This document shows, in pieces, positions 17,015 to 25,128 of a stretch of DNA of 64,000 nucleotides. The DNA comes from Acidobacteriaceae bacterium. Its GTDB lineage: Bacteria > Acidobacteriota > Terriglobia > Terriglobales > Acidobacteriaceae. The stretch lies in assembly GCA_028283625.1 (NCBI GenBank), contig JAPWKG010000027.1, positions 186,001 through 250,000 of the forward strand, in the 5' to 3' direction. The translations under genes were made by a program, and so were the position numbers. A model generated the notes under the pieces. That model did no database searches. It saw only the letters and a list, made by a program, of their open reading frames with translations, and was not told the origin of the DNA. Each line of letters starts with the position of its first letter. Within the stretch, counting starts at the first letter, position 1.

Positions 17015-17064
17015 TTTCTGGTGGCGGTGACTGGAATCGAACCAGTGACCTACGGGTTATGAGT
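17015..17064. repeat. Right attachment site (attR) inside the tRNA-Met gene
   Basis: Identical over 50 bases to 1891-1940. It spans the 3' CCA, T arm and anticodon arm of the tRNA. Integration preserved the full tRNA on this side. Confidence 0.9.
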
Positions 17065-17095
17065 CCGTCGCTCTAACCATCTGAGCTACACCGCC
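17019..17095 (-). tRNA. tRNA-Met (CAT), elongator type
   Basis: Read on the minus strand the gene begins GGCGGTGTAGCTCAGATGGT and ends CACCGCC-A-CCA with CCA encoded. The acceptor stem GGCGGTG/CACCGCC is perfect, the D arm and T arm (GGTTCGATTCC) are canonical, and the anticodon loop CTCATAA gives CAT. The 1:72 pair is G-C, unlike an initiator. A lysidine-modified Ile tRNA also has CAT and cannot be fully excluded. It is the integration target of the island. Confidence 0.95.
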
Positions 17096-17313
17096 GGGGT
17101 GTCGTGCTTCCAGCGGGCGATCCGCGAAACAGCAACTTCTCTATTCTACGGCAGCGAGACGATTTAGGGAATAGGGGGTGTGGAACACGCGCCGGTTCGC
17201 CGATCTGCTCGTTTCTGCGCGGCGGGGAGTATCATTTCCCAATCGGGCAAGTCTAAAAGGCATGACCTGAAACGGATGCGGTGCGTCCGAGTGGTTTTCT
17301 TATCTGGAGCGGT

Positions 17314-18561
17314 ATGCCGAAGAGTGCGAAGTTAGGTTTGCTGGGTGTGTCGGTTGTGGTGTTGCTCGGTTTGTTTCTGGGCGTGAACTGGAGTGGGGTA
17401 CACGCCGCAGGGGATGAGCATCAGGAAGGTGCTTACCGGCAGATCAATGTGTATGGCGAGGTGCTGCAACACATTCAGAGCGACTATGTTGAGGAACCGA
17501 ACATCACGAAGGTGACGCATGGTGCGATGCGTGGGCTGCTTGAGTCGCTTGATGCGGACTCAAGCTACCTGTCGCCGGAGGATTTTAAGACCTGGAAGGA
17601 CGCGAAGATGGGCAAGGCCCAGATTGGCGTTACGGTCTCAAAGCGCTTTGGCTATGCGACGGTGGTGAGCGTAACGGCTGGCTCGCCGGCGGATAAGGCT
17701 GATTTGAGTGATGGCGATATTCTCGAAGCGATTGAAGGCAAGGATACGCGTAATCTTTCTCTGGCCACGATTCAGCTGATGATGGCGGGTGCTCCGGGTT
17801 CCGAGCTGAAGCTCGCAGTGTTGCGTCCGCGTTCGGCCAAGCCTGAGCCGGTTACGGTGAGCCGCGTCGTGATGCCGGAGGCTCCGGTGCAGGAGACGGC
17901 GTATGAGAACGGAAGCATTGAGTATCTGAAGCCAGCGTCGGTGGATAAGGACCATGTTTCGGCGATCGAAGGCAAGATTCGCTCGGCCGGCAAGGCACAG
18001 CCTGCGAAGAAGATTCTGCTCGACCTGCGCGATGTTTCCACCGGCGATATGGCCGAAGCGATACGGTTGTCGAACCTCTTCCTGGATAAGGGAACGATTG
18101 CGACGCTGGAAGGCCAGACTGTAGCCAAGCAGACGTATACCGCCGAGGCTTCAAAGGCGGTGAATACGAACTCGCCGGTCGTTGTGCTGGTGAATCGCGG
18201 AACGTATGGCGCTGCGGAGCTTGTGGCAGCTGCTCTTGCCGACAACAAACGTGCTGAGCTGGTGGGTGAGCGCACCTTTGGCGAGGGTTCGCAACAGAAG
18301 ACCTTCGAGATGCCGGATGGTGGCGCGCTGCTGCTGACGGTGGCAAAGTACGCCTCACCGAACGGAAAGAAGTTTGAGGATGAGGGCGTGACACCGGGAA
18401 CGCTGGTTGCAACGACCGATCCGGATGTCGATGACTCGGAGACGAACGATACGAAGGTGGCTGGCGCGGAGAAAAATGCACCGAAGAAGCAGGCATCGCC
18501 CGCAGCTGCGGATGATCAGCTGAACAAGGGGCTGGATCTGCTGAAGGCCAAGGCCGCCTAA
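17314..18561 (+). CDS. S41 (C-terminal processing peptidase) family protein with PDZ domain, catalytic residues lost
   Basis: A 415-residue protein from ATG 17314 (GGAG 5 bases upstream). An N-terminal membrane/signal helix (LGLLGVSVVVLLGLFLGV) is followed by the CtpA-type N-terminal helices (YVEEPNITKVTHGAMRGLLE, DSSYLSPEDF), a PDZ domain (SPADKADLSDGDILEAIEG) and the S41 tail domain (LVNRGTYGAAELVAAAL, VGERTFGEGSQQ, GVTPG). In active members the loop reads GSASASE with a catalytic Ser, and the Lys lies 25 residues on in TFGKG. Here these positions are Gly299 and Glu324. The fold is kept but the Ser-Lys dyad is absent, so it is probably a scaffold or adaptor in the periplasm. Confidence 0.88.
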   Translation: MPKSAKLGLLGVSVVVLLGLFLGVNWSGVHAAGDEHQEGAYRQINVYGEVLQHIQSDYVEEPNITKVTHGAMRGLLESLDADSSYLSPEDFKTWKDAKMGKAQIGVTVSKRFGYATVVSVTAGSPADKADLSDGDILEAIEGKDTRNLSLATIQLMMAGAPGSELKLAVLRPRSAKPEPVTVSRVVMPEAPVQETAYENGSIEYLKPASVDKDHVSAIEGKIRSAGKAQPAKKILLDLRDVSTGDMAEAIRLSNLFLDKGTIATLEGQTVAKQTYTAEASKAVNTNSPVVVLVNRGTYGAAELVAAALADNKRAELVGERTFGEGSQQKTFEMPDGGALLLTVAKYASPNGKKFEDEGVTPGTLVATTDPDVDDSETNDTKVAGAEKNAPKKQASPAAADDQLNKGLDLLKAKAA

Positions 18562-18587
18562 GCCTGGCGGAACGAGCGTTGAGGGAG

Positions 18588-18618
18588 GAGGGGCAGGCCG
18601 CTGGCTTGTCCCTCTTTT
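18588..18618 (+). terminator. Intrinsic terminator after the S41-family gene
   Basis: GAGGGGCA (18588-18595) pairs with TGTCCCTC (18607-18614) with one G-T wobble, followed by TTTT. Confidence 0.6.
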
Positions 18619-18698
18619 CGGTTTTCGGGAGAAGAGTTTTTTGCTGCGGGGTCGAGGCGAAGCATTTGCGCGCGTTGGCATCGTAAGATGGTGAGGCC

Positions 18699-21281
18699 GT
18701 GCAAAGCAAAGGAACCAAGGAGTCGTTGCGCAAGCGTGCGCCGAAGGTGCGTGAGTCGCTGTGGCGCGCCATGCGTGAGTTTCCGTTCAGGGAGCCGGAG
18801 TTTCGTTCGCGCAAGATTGCGGCGAGAGCCTCGTTCTGGTTGCTGATCTGCGCCTCCGCGGTCTTTGGCGTGATGGTCGGGCTGATGCTGATGTACTCGA
18901 TCAACCTGCCGCAGATGACGGACCTGGAGCGCTACCGTCCGAGCACGACGACCGAGCTGCTGGATGTGCATGGCAAGGTCTTTGGATCCTTTGCGCTGGA
19001 GCGCCGCGTGGTGGTGCCGTATACGGATTTCCCTCCGGTGCTGCGTGACGCGATTTTGTCCATCGAAGACAAGAACTTCATGACGAATGGCGGCGTGAAC
19101 CTGATTCGCGTGGTGGGTGCGGCGTGGAAGGATCTGCACTCCAAGCAGAGGTCGCAGGGGGCGTCGACGCTGACGATGCAGCTGGCGCGCAATCTCTTCT
19201 TGTCCAGCGAGAAGACCTATGGGCGCAAGCTGCAGGAGATTTTTCTGACGCTGCAGATTGAGCGCCACTTTACCAAGCCGCAGATCTTTGCGCTGTATGC
19301 AAACCAGATTTATCTGGGGCGCGGAACGTATGGCTTTGAGGCGGGAGCCAACTACTACTTCTCAAAGCATGCGCGTGATCTGACGTTGCCGGAGGCCGCG
19401 TTGCTGGCGGGGTTGCCGAAGGGGCCGGAGGAGTACTCGCCGGTGCGCCATCCGGAGCGTGCGCTGAAGCGGCGGAACCTGGTGTTGAGTGAGATGTACG
19501 AGGATCACAAGATCTCGCTTGAGGACTATACCGAGGCGAAGCTGGCTCCGCTAGGGTTGAAGATCGAAGCGCCGTCGAGCACAGAGGCTCCGTACTTTGT
19601 GGAAGAGGTGCGGCGTCAGCTGGAGCGCGAGTACGGCGTGGAGGAAGCACATGGGGCAGGGCTGCGTGTGTATACCTCGCTCGACCTGAACCTGCAGCGC
19701 GTGGCGAACAAGGCGGTTCTGGACGGGCTGGCGACGTATGAGCGCCGGCGCGGATGGAAGGGCCGGTTGCAGAATGTGTTGGCAAGCGGACAGGAGCTGG
19801 ATGAGTACAAGCATCCTGACTGGCAGATGCCGATTACGGAAGGGGCTTACTTCCATGCGCTGGTGACCGAGGTTACCCCGGGGCGTATGACGGTGCGGAT
19901 TGGCAAGATGGATGCCACGATGACGCCGGTGGATTGGGCGTGGACGCAGCAGATCAAGGCAACGGAGCTGGCCAAGCCGGGCGACATTGTTTACGTCCGC
20001 GTAGGAACGGGGCATGTGACGCTTTCGACGATTCCGGATGCCTCGAAGCTGGATGCGTCGACGGCGGTGGAGCCGAAACCGGTGAACCCGGATGCTCCGC
20101 TGCATGTCGTGCTGGAGCAGGATTCGGGCGCGCAGGCCGCGCTGATGGCGGTGAATAACTCGAACGGTGAAGTGCTGGCGATGGTGGGCGGACGCGACTT
20201 TGCCTTGAGCCAGTACAACCGGGCGACGCAGGCGGAGCGCCAGGTGGGCTCTTCGTTCAAGCCGTACGACTATGTAGCGGCGTTTGAGGCGGGGATGAAG
20301 CCGTATGACACGGTACTGGATGCTCCGGCGAGCTTCTATACGCCGAACGGCCCGTATACGCCGCACAACTATGAGTCGAACTGGCGGGGGCAGATGTCGC
20401 TGGTCGATGCGTTTGCGGAGTCCCGCAATATTCCTGCGCTGCGGTTGGCCGATAAGGTAGGGATCAAGAAGGTGATCGAGGTGGCGCGGCGCTTTGGGGT
20501 GACCTCGCGCCTGCCGACGTTCCTGCCGGTTGCGATCGGCTCCGCGGGCATTACGCTGACGGAGCAGGTGGCCAGCTATTCGGTTTTTCCGAATGACGGC
20601 ATCCGGATTGCGCCGCACTATATCCGGCGCGTGACGCAGGCGGATGGTTTGCCGCTCGACCAGCCGAAGCCCGAGGTGCGCGAGGTGATCTCGGTCAACA
20701 TTGCGCGCGAGATGATGGTGCTGCTGGAGGCGGTGGTGCAGCAGGGTACGGCTGCCGCCGCGTCGCAGATGCACCACGCCTTTGGTGGAAAGACGGGAAC
20801 GACCAACAGCTTTACCGATGCGTGGTTCCTTGGCTTCTCGCCCTCCGTTACCTGTGGAACCTGGATGGGCTTTGACGATCCGGCGCAGACGCTGGGCGAC
20901 AAGGAGACGGGAGCCAAGGCTGCGTTGCCGATGTGGATGGAGTTTATGAAGAGCGCGGTGGCGGATGTTCCGAATGAACAGTTCTCCACCTACAACGCAC
21001 CGAAGCGCCAGTTGGAGGTTCCGGTGACGCCTGCGTCCTCCGCCGCAAAGACGGGCGCCGCGAAGCCGGGAGAGGATGAAGACGAGGACGACGACGCACC
21101 GCATGCACCGGCGGTGAATAATCGGATGGCCCCGGCGGACGCGTCTCCGGCGGAGTCTCCTGCGAGAGGCGCGGCTAAGCCTGCGAGCGTTACCCGCCCC
21201 AGGGTGGTACCGGAGCCAAAGCCGGTGCTGCACTATCAGGAGTCCTTTGCGGTGCAGCCGCATGCGGGGACGGGCCGCTAG
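18699..21281 (+). CDS. Class A penicillin-binding protein 1A (glycosyltransferase/transpeptidase)
   Basis: An 860-residue bifunctional peptidoglycan synthase, start GTG 18699. A cytoplasmic basic tail and one membrane helix (FWLLICASAVFGVMVGLML) precede the GT51 domain, with IEDKNFMTNGGVN (catalytic Glu) near 120, GASTLTMQLARNLFL and the KPQIFALYANQIYLGRGTYG motif. The transpeptidase has SSFK near 517 (acylated Ser), SRN near 573 and KTGTTN near 697. After the catalytic part is a disordered tail with acidic (EDEDEDDD) and Pro/Ala-rich segments. The usual ExxFxxHxG motif has Asn in place of His. It is preceded by a terminator, so it is likely its own unit. Confidence 0.93.
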   Translation: MQSKGTKESLRKRAPKVRESLWRAMREFPFREPEFRSRKIAARASFWLLICASAVFGVMVGLMLMYSINLPQMTDLERYRPSTTTELLDVHGKVFGSFALERRVVVPYTDFPPVLRDAILSIEDKNFMTNGGVNLIRVVGAAWKDLHSKQRSQGASTLTMQLARNLFLSSEKTYGRKLQEIFLTLQIERHFTKPQIFALYANQIYLGRGTYGFEAGANYYFSKHARDLTLPEAALLAGLPKGPEEYSPVRHPERALKRRNLVLSEMYEDHKISLEDYTEAKLAPLGLKIEAPSSTEAPYFVEEVRRQLEREYGVEEAHGAGLRVYTSLDLNLQRVANKAVLDGLATYERRRGWKGRLQNVLASGQELDEYKHPDWQMPITEGAYFHALVTEVTPGRMTVRIGKMDATMTPVDWAWTQQIKATELAKPGDIVYVRVGTGHVTLSTIPDASKLDASTAVEPKPVNPDAPLHVVLEQDSGAQAALMAVNNSNGEVLAMVGGRDFALSQYNRATQAERQVGSSFKPYDYVAAFEAGMKPYDTVLDAPASFYTPNGPYTPHNYESNWRGQMSLVDAFAESRNIPALRLADKVGIKKVIEVARRFGVTSRLPTFLPVAIGSAGITLTEQVASYSVFPNDGIRIAPHYIRRVTQADGLPLDQPKPEVREVISVNIAREMMVLLEAVVQQGTAAAASQMHHAFGGKTGTTNSFTDAWFLGFSPSVTCGTWMGFDDPAQTLGDKETGAKAALPMWMEFMKSAVADVPNEQFSTYNAPKRQLEVPVTPASSAAKTGAAKPGEDEDEDDDAPHAPAVNNRMAPADASPAESPARGAAKPASVTRPRVVPEPKPVLHYQESFAVQPHAGTGR

Positions 21282-21287
21282 GCTGTC

Positions 21288-22268
21288 TTAGCGGAGCGGG
21301 TGGGCGATGCCTGCGTCGCAGAGAGCGAAGAAACGCTGGGCTTTCTGCACGTCGCGCAGGATCTGGGCTTTGAGCGCTTCGGGCGATTCAAAGCGTTGCT
21401 CGGCGCGGAGACGTGCGAGGAAGGTAAGCTCCAGCGGCGTGCTCTCGGTGAGCTCAAGGGGCTCAAAGTCAAAGAGGAAACTTTCGACGGCAAAACTATC
21501 GGCGCCGAAGGTGGGCCGGTTGCCGGCGTTGGTGACGCCGCGGAAGGTGCGCTCGAAGGCCCCCTCGCCGATGCGTAACGTGGTGATGTAGACGCCGTTC
21601 TCCGGCAGAAGGCCGCTGTAGGGAGCAAGGTTCACGGTGGGCACGGTGTACTTGCTGCCGTAGCCGCGTCCGTGTGCGGGCGTGGAGCGCACGCTGAAGG
21701 AGCGGCCGAGAAGGGCGCGGGCCTGAGAGAGCGCACCGGCGGCAATGAGCTTGCGAATACGGCTGGAAGAGACAGGGGAGCCGCGCAGGACGAGCGGGTT
21801 CCAGGCGCGGACCTCGAAGGCGCACTCGTGGCCGAGCTGGGCGAGCGAAGCGATGTCGGCTTCAGCGCCGTGTCCGAAGCGGAAGTTTTCGCCTTCGTGC
21901 ACTTCGATGGCATGCATGGCGTCACGCAGAACGCTTTCGGCGAAAGCGCGCGCGGTGGTCTGGCGGAGAGCGTCGTCAAACCGAAGTACAAGCGTGGCGT
22001 CGAGGCCGGTGGCTTCGAGCAGTCGCAGCTTTTCGTCGAGCGGAGTGAGCTGGCGCAGCTCGCGTTCAGGGCGCAGCACGGTGACCGGATGAGGATCGAA
22101 GGTGACGGCAACGGCCAGCGCTCCGAGCTTTTCGGCACGTGCGCGCACGCTCTCGATCACCATGGTGTGTCCACGATGGACGCCATCGAAGTTGCCGATG
22201 GTGACCACGGTGCGGAGATCGGGGTTGTGGGCCTGTGCGAATTCGGAGAGAGAACGGAAGATCTTCAT
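21288..22268 (-). CDS. ribF: Bifunctional riboflavin kinase / FAD synthetase
   Basis: A 326-residue protein from ATG 22268 (a TTG at 22274 would add two codons). The N-terminal adenylyltransferase has TIGNFDGVHRGH, the HxGH nucleotide-binding motif; SSSRIRKLI is the late ISSTxIR-type motif. The C-terminal riboflavin kinase has GYGSKYTVPTVNL (normally G-x-PTxN), NGVYIT, and GVTNAGNRPTF. It makes FMN and FAD from riboflavin in the cytosol. Last gene of a four-gene minus-strand run (ygfZ-like, DUF1844, MBL hydrolase, ribF) with gaps of 40-90 bases. Confidence 0.95.
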   Translation of the reverse strand: MKIFRSLSEFAQAHNPDLRTVVTIGNFDGVHRGHTMVIESVRARAEKLGALAVAVTFDPHPVTVLRPERELRQLTPLDEKLRLLEATGLDATLVLRFDDALRQTTARAFAESVLRDAMHAIEVHEGENFRFGHGAEADIASLAQLGHECAFEVRAWNPLVLRGSPVSSSRIRKLIAAGALSQARALLGRSFSVRSTPAHGRGYGSKYTVPTVNLAPYSGLLPENGVYITTLRIGEGAFERTFRGVTNAGNRPTFGADSFAVESFLFDFEPLELTESTPLELTFLARLRAEQRFESPEALKAQILRDVQKAQRFFALCDAGIAHPLR

Positions 22269-22310
22269 GGGCAACGGTGAGGCGGGGTTGGCACGCGGGA
22301 GCGCACGGGA

Positions 22311-23126
22311 TCAGGAGGCCTCTGCTGGAAAGGAGGCGAGGGAGAACTCCAGCGTAAGGCCATCATGCGCCAATTGGATGTGCGGTGGAAGCTCGGCGTT
22401 GACGGTGTTGTGGTCGAGGTCGTGGGAGATGTGCGTAAAGAAGGCGCGGCGGGGTTTGAGCAGCTCCACGAGCTCGACGGCCTTGTCGAGATGAGCGTGG
22501 GAGGGATGCGGCTCGCGGCGCAGGGCGTCGAGGATGAGGATGTCGAGATTCTGCAGACGGTCGCGGCTGGGCTCGGGGATATCGCTCATATCGGTGAGGT
22601 AGGCGCAGGAGCCGATGCGATAGCCGGCGATGGTGTTGCGGCCGTGGGTAACGGGGATGCGCTCGATGGTGGCACCGAAGAGTTCGAGCGTGGTGCCGAG
22701 CTCGGTGGAGAGGCGATTCATTTCCACGCGCGCGGAGGTGGGATAACGATCGACCTTGCGGAAGGTGTAGTCGAAGATGCGTTCGATGACCTGCGCGGTA
22801 GCGTCGTCGGCGTAGAGGGGCAGCCCCTGTGGTTTGCCGAAGGAGAGGGGACGGAGATCGTCCATACCGAGGACGTGGTCGGCGTGGCCGTGTGTGTAGA
22901 GCACGGCGTCGAGACGCATGAGGCGCTCGCGAACGGCCTGAACGTGAAAGTCCTGACCGGTGTCGATGAGCACGTTGTGCCCGTTGTAGCGGAGCAGAGC
23001 GGAGGCTCGCGTTCGGCGGTTGGGCGATCCGGGCGTGTACGCATCGGTGCAGACCGCGCAGGTGCAGCCGAGCGTAGGCACGCCCATGGAGGTGCCGGTT
23101 CCGAAAAAGGTCAACGTAGCGTTCAA
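22311..23126 (-). CDS. MBL-fold metallohydrolase, PhnP-like phosphodiesterase
   Basis: A 271-residue metallo-beta-lactamase-fold enzyme. Metal ligands: THGHADH (HxHxDH), a later TH at PVTHGRN, Asp in YLTDMSD, and a final His in FTHISHD. An early cluster, LGCTCAVCTDA, fits the extra zinc knuckle of PhnP-type cyclic phosphodiesterases. The TTG at 23126 is chosen as start because CAGGAT lies about 8 bases upstream and the next gene ends at 23185; no suitable ATG is seen. Substrate unknown; a small phosphodiester is the likely class. Confidence 0.85.
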   Translation of the reverse strand: MNATLTFFGTGTSMGVPTLGCTCAVCTDAYTPGSPNRRTRASALLRYNGHNVLIDTGQDFHVQAVRERLMRLDAVLYTHGHADHVLGMDDLRPLSFGKPQGLPLYADDATAQVIERIFDYTFRKVDRYPTSARVEMNRLSTELGTTLELFGATIERIPVTHGRNTIAGYRIGSCAYLTDMSDIPEPSRDRLQNLDILILDALRREPHPSHAHLDKAVELVELLKPRRAFFTHISHDLDHNTVNAELPPHIQLAHDGLTLEFSLASFPAEAS

Positions 23127-23184
23127 AAGACGATCCTGAAGAGGCGTGCGTTCCGGGTGAGGGACGGGGTGGCAGGGCCGCGTT

Positions 23185-23826
23185 TTAGCGGACGATGCTG
23201 GGGCCGCCCGGGACCGGAGGCATGGAGCCGGGAGCGCCGGGGTTACGCTGCGCAGCCTGTTGCGAAAGTGCCTGCGTGACTTCGAGGAAGCCCATGTGCC
23301 CTTCAAAGAGCGCGGTCTGGAGGAGCTTTTCTTCGTCGGGCGAGAGATTGCCCTTGGTCTTCTCGGCGAGGACGTTGAGCATGTCGACGGTGGAGCGTGC
23401 GCCCATGAGATCAACCTGTGCCGGCTGTCCGGGCTCAGGCGCGCCGCCGAGCTGGATCAGGGCCTGCATGTAGAGCGATTGAACGAGGCGGTCAAAGGTC
23501 ATGGGCGGGAGGTGCTTTCCGCCGGGGTCCATGGCGCGAACGGCGGTGTCGAGACGGTCGACGGTCGCGTCGTAGGCGCGGCGCGCCTGTTCGAGCTGCT
23601 CGGCAGGGATCTCGGGCAGCGGCGGAGCTTCGGGCGCTTCGACGGGGGCGGCGGCTTCCGGCTCGGAGACGAGCTGAGGGCCACGCACGGCTTCGGTGGC
23701 CGGGGCTGCGGGAGCTTCGCTGGCGGTAGGCTCGGGGGCGCGCTCTTCGTGGGGAACGTCCGGGCGAAACTCGCCCTCGGCGGTGAACTTGCGGCGGTCA
23801 TTGATGACGAATGGCTTATCGGACAT
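23185..23826 (-). CDS. DUF1844-domain protein
   Basis: A 213-residue protein. The first 100 residues are a low-complexity Pro/Ala/Glu linker. The C-terminal part (MTFDRLVQSLYMQALIQLGG, VDLMGARSTVDMLNVLAEKT, NLSPDEEKLLQTALFE) matches DUF1844, a helical domain of unknown function common in acidobacteria and deltaproteobacteria. It is cytoplasmic and acidic. It sits between ygfZ and the MBL hydrolase in the same operon. Confidence 0.85.
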   Translation of the reverse strand: MSDKPFVINDRRKFTAEGEFRPDVPHEERAPEPTASEAPAAPATEAVRGPQLVSEPEAAAPVEAPEAPPLPEIPAEQLEQARRAYDATVDRLDTAVRAMDPGGKHLPPMTFDRLVQSLYMQALIQLGGAPEPGQPAQVDLMGARSTVDMLNVLAEKTKGNLSPDEEKLLQTALFEGHMGFLEVTQALSQQAAQRNPGAPGSMPPVPGGPSIVR

Positions 23827-23914
23827 GGACTCTTCTCGTTGGCTGAATTTTAGCCGGTCGTGATGATGGTGGTGATTGTGATGCGAACGGGGGGCGGGTG
23901 GCTGGCCGGAGGCG

Positions 23915-24859
23915 CTATTTCCGCGGGATGGCCTGGCCTCCGGCGTAGGTGATTGTGGTCTTGATCTCGAGGAACTCTCGGCGGGCGTAGCCGAGGGCGT
24001 AGAGCTTGTCGCCGATCTGCGTGACGGAGGTGAGCTCGCCAGCGGATTTGCCGTTGGCCTCCAGCGGAGCGGGGAGCTCGGTGGGCAGAGCCCCGGAGAG
24101 CTCGAAGGCGGTGAAGAGGCGATGGACCTGTCCGCGTGAACGGATGCGCTCGACGATCTCCTGGCCGAGGTAGCAGCCTTTATTGAAGTGCAGCGCGTGG
24201 GGCTGGTTGGTCTCCTGCGGAAGGTCTTTGGCCGTGTCGGTGTTGCGGATGTCGGTGCCGTAGAGCGGAGTGCCGGAGAGGACGCGTTCGGCTTCGAGCA
24301 CATCAGCGCCTGCCTCAGGCAGAGAGAGCGCGGACTGAAGGGCGGCGAGCGTGGACGGCGCCGCGAAGAGCTCGAACCGGTTGGCCTGCTGGGGGGTGAG
24401 GATCAGGAGCGAACCGTGCGCGGTCTCTGCCTGCGTGAGGCTGAGGGGAGCGGGAGCGGTCAGGCCGAGCTGCTGCAGAGACGCTGGAGCGGAGGGCCCG
24501 AGCAGAAGAAGTCCCGGCTCGCCGGTGAGGGCGGGGGAAAGCTCGACGTCATCCATAATGATGAACTTATCGAGAAGCTGCTGGAGGGCTTCGATCTGCT
24601 CGGTGCTGGTTTCCAGCAGAAACGTGACCGGTTCGCCGTGCTCGCGGTAGATGTAGCTATCGCCCTGGATACGGCCCTGAGCGTTGAGCAGGAAGTTGTA
24701 GCTGCCCTGGCCGGGCTGAAGCGCCTGGATTGAGTTGGTCACCATGCCGTTGAGCCAGCGGGTGGCGTCGGAGCCAGTGATGCGCAGGAAGGCTCGGCCG
24801 TCGAGGCGGGCGAGAGCGGCGGATTCGAGGAGCGGCTGGATCTGGTCTGGAGAAATCAT
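23915..24859 (-). CDS. ygfZ: Folate-binding YgfZ/GcvT-like protein (Fe-S cluster maintenance)
   Basis: A 314-residue protein from ATG 24859. It has the GcvT fold without glycine-cleavage residues. The diagnostic motif HFNKGCYLGQEIVERIRSRG (K-G-C-Y-x-G-Q-E) with the redox-active Cys near the C-terminal third is the YgfZ/IBA57 signature. It uses tetrahydrofolate and supports repair or assembly of certain Fe-S enzymes, including radical-SAM tRNA modification enzymes. The early FLRITGSDATRWLNGMVTN loop is the folate-binding N-terminal motif. First gene of the minus-strand operon. Confidence 0.9.
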   Translation of the reverse strand: MISPDQIQPLLESAALARLDGRAFLRITGSDATRWLNGMVTNSIQALQPGQGSYNFLLNAQGRIQGDSYIYREHGEPVTFLLETSTEQIEALQQLLDKFIIMDDVELSPALTGEPGLLLLGPSAPASLQQLGLTAPAPLSLTQAETAHGSLLILTPQQANRFELFAAPSTLAALQSALSLPEAGADVLEAERVLSGTPLYGTDIRNTDTAKDLPQETNQPHALHFNKGCYLGQEIVERIRSRGQVHRLFTAFELSGALPTELPAPLEANGKSAGELTSVTQIGDKLYALGYARREFLEIKTTITYAGGQAIPRK

Positions 24860-25128
24860 GCGTCGTTCGATTGGATGATAGGGGCCGCGGGCGAGATGCG
24901 AGCGGCGTCTTGTCCATTGTAGTGATCGGGGAAGCATCGTACGAGTGCGGGGAGCCGGGGCGAGGTTGCCTGAGAGATGAGGCGCGCTCGGCTGATGCAG
25001 CGGAAGGCGAGGAACGGCGTGGAGCGAAGGCGTGGGAAGGGAGCGAGAAACTAACTCCTCGCCTGCGCAAGCGTCAAAAGTGTGGGTAGACTCGTGCTTA
25101 GCGTGAGTTGCTTTAGGAGGCCGTTGGT

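Larger units (their letters stand above)
1891..17064. mobile_element. Integrated genomic island in the 3' end of tRNA-Met
   Basis: A perfect 50-bp direct repeat (1891-1940 and 17015-17064) bounds 15.1 kb of accessory DNA. The right copy is part of an intact tRNA-Met gene. The left copy is the tRNA 3' end (CCA, T arm, variable loop, anticodon arm) with unrelated sequence beyond it. Just inside the left end is a decayed tyrosine integrase and near the right end an excisionase-like gene. The cargo is an Rhs module, lysis genes and small phage-like genes. The absence of head, tail and packaging genes argues for a satellite or a defective element rather than a full prophage. Confidence 0.9.

Noticed and set aside
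1891-17064. Complete prophage
   Set aside because: Only lysis, regulatory and integration genes are seen; no terminase, portal, capsid or tail genes.
18558-21263. Long open frames on the minus strand opposite PBP1A
   Set aside because: They are Arg/His/Pro-rich shadows of a high-GC gene without ribosome sites or motifs.
24871-25089. Possible 72-residue gene between ygfZ and the metallopeptidase
   Set aside because: Low-complexity charged product, no ribosome site, no recognisable feature.
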